Notes under the pieces: model-generated
Told to the model about the DNA's origin: nothing
The model's input: the letters and a program-made list of their open reading frames with translations, nothing else
The model's database searches: none
Shown here: positions 5,987-9,607 of the stretch, one piece after another
Layout: every line of letters begins with the position of its first letter
Position numbering within the stretch: the stretch's first letter is position 1
Translations under genes and position numbers: made by a program
Source of the DNA: Oscillospiraceae bacterium
GTDB taxonomy: Bacteria; Bacillota; Clostridia; Oscillospirales; Acutalibacteraceae
Assembly (NCBI GenBank): GCA_021640185.1
Contig: JAJXDX010000007.1
Coordinates: forward strand, 9,818 to 19,424
Length of the DNA: 9,607 nt
Direction: 5' to 3'

Positions 5987-6070
5987 GGGTATCCCCTCCC
6001 GCTTATCTTTATGCGCTGTGCGGGCAAAAGAGCACGAGCCGTGTCGGCCGGGCGTGAGAGAAGGCCGCGG

Positions 6071-6553
6071 TCATTCCGGTGTTTCCTCCGTTTCGTCCGT
6101 CCGGTCTGCATCCGTCGGCGCGTCCGTTTTCGGCGCGCGGAAGGCGAACAGCCGCTGCCCCAGATAGTTGAACCCCGTGAACAGCACCATGCCCACCAGC
6201 ATCGCGACGTTGTCGCGCACCTTTTCCTGCGCGCCGCTGAGCAGATACAGCATCAGCGGCTTGGCGATGCCGTAGGCGAGCAGCCAGCACACCGCGATGT
6301 TCAGCACGAAGCGCATCACCTCGGCGAAGGAGCGCCCATGGCTGCGGAACGTGAAATATTTGTTCAGGAAAAAGCTGAGGATGCTCGTCAGGATATAGTT
6401 CGCGGCGGAGCTGAGCCAGTACCCCGCGCCGGCCAGATCGTACAGGCCGAACATGATGGCGCTGCCGACGAGCGTGTTGATGACACCGACGAGCAAAAAG
6501 CGCCAGAACCGGCCGTCCAGCAGCGGCCGCAGCTTTGCCCATAACTTTTTCAT
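6071..6553 (-). CDS. GtrA-family membrane protein
   Basis: A 160-residue protein with four predicted membrane helices (about 17-39, 47-67, 80-103 and 114-134), the standard GtrA layout and length. The characteristic motifs are WRFLLVGVINTLVG (17-30) in helix 1, FLNKYFTFR (62-70) after helix 2 and FNYLGQRLFAFR (128-139) after helix 4. GtrA proteins are linked to moving polyprenyl-linked sugars across the membrane during O-antigen, teichoic acid or arabinogalactan synthesis; the role of this copy is unknown. The tail after residue 140 is acidic and Thr/Asp/Glu-rich and probably cytoplasmic. The ATG at 6553 is preceded by GGAAGGA. A much longer frame continues upstream, but it overlaps the hexosaminidase gene and the stable hairpin, so it is not used. 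No glycosyltransferase gene is adjacent, although GtrA genes are often beside one. Confidence 0.9.
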   Translation of the reverse strand: MKKLWAKLRPLLDGRFWRFLLVGVINTLVGSAIMFGLYDLAGAGYWLSSAANYILTSILSFFLNKYFTFRSHGRSFAEVMRFVLNIAVCWLLAYGIAKPLMLYLLSGAQEKVRDNVAMLVGMVLFTGFNYLGQRLFAFRAPKTDAPTDADRTDETEETPE

Positions 6554-6585
6554 CGTTATCCTTCCTTCGTGACAGAGAGAATAGC

Positions 6586-6615
6586 AGGCGGCGCCGGAGA
6601 TCCCCGGCGCCGCCT
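6586..6615 (-). terminator. Strong 12-bp stem-loop between the hexosaminidase and GtrA genes
   Basis: Two 12-base arms (6586-6597 and 6604-6615) pair perfectly around a 6-base loop, starting seven bases after the hexosaminidase stop. The stem is almost all G+C. In the direction of transcription it is followed by GCTATTCTCTCT rather than a clean T-run, so it may be a weak terminator, a transcript-end stabiliser or a processing site. The rest of the 68-base gap only carries the GtrA ribosome binding site. Confidence 0.5.
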
Positions 6616-6621
6616 TGCCCC

Positions 6622-8271
6622 TTACCAGATCGCGCCGGCCGTGGTCATGCGGGTCCAGCCGTTCGTGCACAGCGGCTGCCGGCCGAACGTCTCCCCGCCG
6701 CCGCAAAAGTCGAGCAGCGGCTCGTCCAGTTCCTCGATCGTGTCGATATCCCCGGCCAGATAATGCTCCAGCCGGTCGCGGCAGGTGTCCAGCCGTTGGC
6801 GCAGGCCGCCCAAACGGACGTCCTGCACCTCGAAGCCCTGCCCCTTGTTTTCGGCATACCACTGGTCACGCACGGCATCGTGCAGGCGCGCCACGCGCCC
6901 GGCGCACACGGCATAGTCGCCGATCAGCGCCGCGATGGCGCCGCGGTCGCGCGCACTGTAGGCGGCGCGGGTGCGTACGCCGAGCTCCGCCTTGATCGCC
7001 AGCACCTCGCACAGCCGCGCAAGGGTGGCGAACAGGTAGCCGTATCCCGGCGTGTCCTCCAGCGCGCTCAGTTTTTCGGCGCAGGCGGCGTAGCTGTCGC
7101 CGCAGCCGGGCGTCAGCGTGCTGTCGAACTTGCCGGAGAACGGATCGCCGTACAGCAGATACTTATCGGGATTGAGGTGGTCGTTCGGGTCGCCGCCCGG
7201 CGTGCCGGGCAGATCGAACAGCATCGCCTGCGTGAAGGTCAGGCCGAACCGCGTGGCAAAGGCGCGGGCCACCGCGTCGTCGTCGCAGCAGCCGCCCGCG
7301 GCGCACGCCGCCGAAAACAGGGAAGGCAGCAGCGTGAACTTGCTGCATTCGCCGCCGTCGTCGCCCCACATGGTCAAGAATACGTCCTCTATGCCGTGCT
7401 CGCGGCAGCTTTGCAGCGCCGCGCGGGTGGCGGAGATGCTGTAGCCGTTGTGGGGCGCCAGCCCCGTCCACGTCCACAGCCCGCCGGCGAACCACGTGCC
7501 CTCGTCCAGTTTTTTGTGCGCCGTGATCATGCTGTCGTAGCGGTTTTTATCTAAGGAATAATAATCCCAGTAGATCAGCCGGACGTTTTCCGGGATCTTT
7601 TGGCGGATCTCGTCGGCGCGCGCCATGTCGGTGCTGTAGTATTCGCCGCCGTTCGCCAGCCGGAAGAACATATCCGACCACATCATCAGCGTGAAGCCGT
7701 ATTTTGCGCCGATCTCCGCCACGCGGCGCAGGTGTGTCAGCAAGATCTCGCAGCGGTCCTGCTCGCCGTGTAGGTCGTAATACCGGCCGCGGCCGAGCAT
7801 ATGCGCCTCGTCCATGCCGATGTTCACCGTGCGGGTGGTCAGCGACTGCGCGAGCGACGAAAAGCAGCGGTCGATCAGTGTGTACACCCGCTCGTCCCCG
7901 GCCAGCAGGATATCACCGGTGTCGACGTGCGGCGCGTATGCCGGCCAGCCGACGATGGCATTGAGGTGCGCCAGCGTCTGGATGCACGGGATGACCTCCA
8001 CGCCGCGCTCGGCGGCATAGCGGTCGATGCGGCGCAGCTCGTCCTGCGTGTAGCGGCCGCGCAGATAGCCGAAATACGGCTCCTCCGGCACCTCGTAGGT
8101 GTCTTCGGTATACAGCAGCACGCTGTCGTAGCCTAGCGAGGCGGTCAGGTCGATCCACCGCTCCACCGCAGCGGGCTTCATCACCGCGTTGCGGGAGCAG
8201 TCGATCATCGTGCCAAAGTGGCGGAAGGGGATCTGCCCGCCCGTCGGGGCGGTCTTGACGTTGGTCTGCAT
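6622..8271 (-). CDS. Family GH20 beta-N-acetylhexosaminidase, intracellular type (GcnA-like)
   Basis: A 549-residue glycosidase predicted to remove terminal beta-linked N-acetylglucosamine or N-acetylgalactosamine. The N-terminal part (about 15-340) reads as a (beta/alpha)8 barrel. The GH20 signature is NIGMDEAHMLG (150-160), with the catalytic pair Asp154-Glu155; the Asp orients the substrate N-acetyl group and the Glu is the acid/base. Other barrel-strand marks are YDSVLLYTEDTYEV (48-61), VEVIPCIQTLAHLN (91-104), LMMWSDMFF (195-203) and FAGGLWTWTG (about 263-272). The C-terminal 200 residues look helical. There is no signal peptide, so it should act on imported or recycled sugars in the cytoplasm. 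The ATG at 8271 has a textbook AAGGAGG site. It follows the glycyl-tRNA synthetase gene after 47 bases. Streptococcal GcnA is somewhat longer. Its specificity is not decided by sequence. Confidence 0.88.
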   Translation of the reverse strand: MQTNVKTAPTGGQIPFRHFGTMIDCSRNAVMKPAAVERWIDLTASLGYDSVLLYTEDTYEVPEEPYFGYLRGRYTQDELRRIDRYAAERGVEVIPCIQTLAHLNAIVGWPAYAPHVDTGDILLAGDERVYTLIDRCFSSLAQSLTTRTVNIGMDEAHMLGRGRYYDLHGEQDRCEILLTHLRRVAEIGAKYGFTLMMWSDMFFRLANGGEYYSTDMARADEIRQKIPENVRLIYWDYYSLDKNRYDSMITAHKKLDEGTWFAGGLWTWTGLAPHNGYSISATRAALQSCREHGIEDVFLTMWGDDGGECSKFTLLPSLFSAACAAGGCCDDDAVARAFATRFGLTFTQAMLFDLPGTPGGDPNDHLNPDKYLLYGDPFSGKFDSTLTPGCGDSYAACAEKLSALEDTPGYGYLFATLARLCEVLAIKAELGVRTRAAYSARDRGAIAALIGDYAVCAGRVARLHDAVRDQWYAENKGQGFEVQDVRLGGLRQRLDTCRDRLEHYLAGDIDTIEELDEPLLDFCGGGETFGRQPLCTNGWTRMTTAGAIW

Positions 8272-8288
8272 GGCTGTTCCTCCTTATG

Positions 8289-8303
8289 CCGGACGGTGTC
8301 CGG
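8289..8303 (-). other. Stem-loop upstream of the hexosaminidase ribosome binding site
   Basis: A perfect 6-bp stem (8289-8294 with 8298-8303) with a 3-base loop lies in the 47-base gap between the synthetase stop and the hexosaminidase start, six bases upstream of AAGGAGG. No T-run follows, so it should not end transcription. It may stabilise the message or influence access to the ribosome binding site. Confidence 0.4.
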
Positions 8304-8318
8304 TCTGTTTTGGGAAGA

Positions 8319-9607
8319 TCAGAACGCGATGCGTTCCTCGATATACGCAGTAAGATCCTCGACCTTCACGCGCTCCTGCTGCATGGTATCGCGGTCGCGC
8401 ACGGTCACGCAGCCGTCCTGCTCGCTGTCGAAGTCGTAGGTGATGCAGAAGGGGGTGCCGATCTCATCTTGGCGGCGATACCGCTTGCCGATGGAGCCGG
8501 CCTCGTCGAAGTCGACCATGAAGCGCTTGGCGAGCGTGTTCTGGATCTCCAGTGCCTTGTCACTGAGCTTTTTCGACAGCGGCAGCACCGCCGCCTTGAA
8601 CGGTGCCAACGCCGGATGCAGGCGCAGCACGACGCGCACGTCGTTTTTCTCCGCGTCCACGACTTCCTCGTCATACGCGTCGCACAGCACCGACAGCACC
8701 GTGCGCTCCACGCCGAGGCTCGGCTCGATGACGTAGGGGATGTAATGCTCGCCCGTTTCCTGATCGAAATAGGTCAGATCCTTGCCGGAGGTGTTCTGGT
8801 GCTGCGTCAGGTCGTAATCCGTGCGGTCGGCCACGCCCCACAGCTCGCCCCAGCCGAAGGGGAACAAAAACTCGAAGTCGGTCGTCGCCTTGGAATAGAA
8901 GCACAGCTCCTCGGGATCGTGGTCGCGCAGGCGCAGGTTCTCGTCCTTCAGGCCGATCGACAGCAGGAAATCGTGGCAGAAGCTGCGCCAATATTGGAAC
9001 CACTCCAGATCCGTGCCGGGCTTGCAGAAGAACTCCAGTTCCATCTGCTCGAACTCGCGCACGCGGAAGATGAAGTTGCCGGGCGTGATCTCGTTACGGA
9101 AGGACTTGCCGATCTGCCCGATGCCGAAGGGCAGCTTGCGGCGCGTCGTGCGCTGCACGTTGACGAAGTTCGTGAAGATGCCCTGCGCCGTTTCCGGCCG
9201 CAGATACACGGTGTTCTTCGCGTCCTCGGTCACGCCCTGGAACGTCTTGAACATCAGGTTGAACTGCCGGATATCGGTGAAGTCATGCTTGCCGCACGTC
9301 GGGCACGGGATGTCATGCTCCTCGACGAAGGCCTTCATCTCCGCCTGTGAGAACGCGTCGATCGGCTTTTCCAGCGTATAGCCGTTCTCGGCGCACCAGT
9401 CCTCGATCAGCTTGTCGGCGCGGAAACGCTCGTGGCACTGGCGGCAGTCCATCAGCGGATCGGAGAAGCCCGCCAGATGGCCGCTGGCCACCCACGTCTG
9501 CGGGTTCATCAGGATCGCCGCGTCCAGACCCACGTTGTAGGGGTTCTCCTGCACGAACTTCTTCCACCACGCGCGCTTGACGTTGTTTTTCAGTTCCACG
9601 CCCAACG
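8319..9607 (-). CDS. glyS: Glycine--tRNA ligase, single-chain dimeric type, partial at the N-terminus
   Basis: A class II aminoacyl-tRNA synthetase that attaches glycine to tRNA-Gly. The window shows the last 429 or so residues; the family is about 460 long, so only roughly 30 N-terminal residues are missing. The leftmost visible residues, LGVELKNNVKRAWW, match the conserved segment after motif 1; the first full codon is TTG (Leu), not a start. Numbering from that Leu, Cys54/Cys57 and Cys101/Cys104 form a probable zinc site. LRPETAQGIFTNF (about 135-147), FRNEITPGNFIFRVREFEQMELE (motif 2) and EPSLGVERTVL (motif 3) build the active site. The C-terminal part from about 325 is the anticodon-binding domain. 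This is the single-polypeptide (alpha2) form, not the alpha2-beta2 glyQ/glyS pair. Firmicute copies are often preceded by a T-box, which would lie outside the window. The first codon or two at the edge are inferred. Confidence 0.97.
   Translation of the reverse strand, partial: LGVELKNNVKRAWWKKFVQENPYNVGLDAAILMNPQTWVASGHLAGFSDPLMDCRQCHERFRADKLIEDWCAENGYTLEKPIDAFSQAEMKAFVEEHDIPCPTCGKHDFTDIRQFNLMFKTFQGVTEDAKNTVYLRPETAQGIFTNFVNVQRTTRRKLPFGIGQIGKSFRNEITPGNFIFRVREFEQMELEFFCKPGTDLEWFQYWRSFCHDFLLSIGLKDENLRLRDHDPEELCFYSKATTDFEFLFPFGWGELWGVADRTDYDLTQHQNTSGKDLTYFDQETGEHYIPYVIEPSLGVERTVLSVLCDAYDEEVVDAEKNDVRVVLRLHPALAPFKAAVLPLSKKLSDKALEIQNTLAKRFMVDFDEAGSIGKRYRRQDEIGTPFCITYDFDSEQDGCVTVRDRDTMQQERVKVEDLTAYIEERIAF

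Noticed and set aside
5549..6544. A 331-codon plus-strand frame across the amidase and GtrA genes.
   Set aside because: It spans two well-supported minus-strand genes and the gap between them, is Arg/Ala/His/Gln-rich, and shows no family resemblance.
6554..6862. A 263-residue version of the GtrA protein starting at 6862.
   Set aside because: The extra 103 residues overlap the hexosaminidase 3' end in another frame and are Arg/Gly-rich without helices; the ATG at 6553 has its own ribosome binding site and matches the family start.
8286..9350. A 354-codon plus-strand frame opposite the glycyl-tRNA synthetase gene.
   Set aside because: Antisense shadow: the minus strand there encodes the synthetase with motifs 2 and 3 and the zinc cysteines.

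Overview
All recognisable genes in this window read on the minus strand, so the sequence is best followed from position 9607 down to 1. The DNA is visibly G+C-rich. It combines a single-chain dimeric-type glycyl-tRNA synthetase, strong GGAGG-type ribosome binding sites, a consensus vegetative promoter and a purine riboswitch. This suggests a high-G+C Firmicute, most likely a gut Clostridia member of the Oscillospiraceae/Ruminococcaceae kind. The taxonomic placement is an inference.

First block (9607 to 5348): the 3' part of a glycyl-tRNA synthetase gene (start outside the window), a GH20-type beta-N-acetylhexosaminidase with no export signal, a small GtrA-family four-helix membrane protein, and a membrane-anchored N-acetylmuramoyl-L-alanine amidase (amidase_2 fold). 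The gaps are 47, 68 and 84 bases, each gene has its own ribosome binding site, and no convincing terminator with a T-tract separates them. The last three fit cell-wall or glycan handling. Their link to the synthetase may be only positional.

Second block (5288 to 1): a purine uptake and salvage operon. A near-perfect promoter (TTGACA, 17 bases, TATAAT) precedes a guanine-class purine riboswitch aptamer and an intrinsic terminator. These are followed by xpt (xanthine phosphoribosyltransferase), a BMP-family purine/nucleoside-binding lipoprotein, a double-domain ABC ATPase, and two permeases of the NupNOPQ/YufNOPQ type; the second permease runs off the window. The lipoprotein captures substrate, the ATPase and two permeases import it, and Xpt converts the base to a nucleotide. 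Guanine would shut the whole set down by favouring the terminator.

Between the lipoprotein gene and the ATPase gene lies a 137-base stretch packed with stem-loops. It may set the ratio of binding protein to transporter core. No mobile element, CRISPR array, tRNA or rRNA was seen. The very long plus-strand reading frame at 198..2981 is an antisense shadow of the ABC transporter genes. I did not find a wholly new system. The most interesting part is the riboswitch-controlled xpt plus ABC nucleoside importer and the unusual DNA and RNA structures around its promoter and inside the operon.
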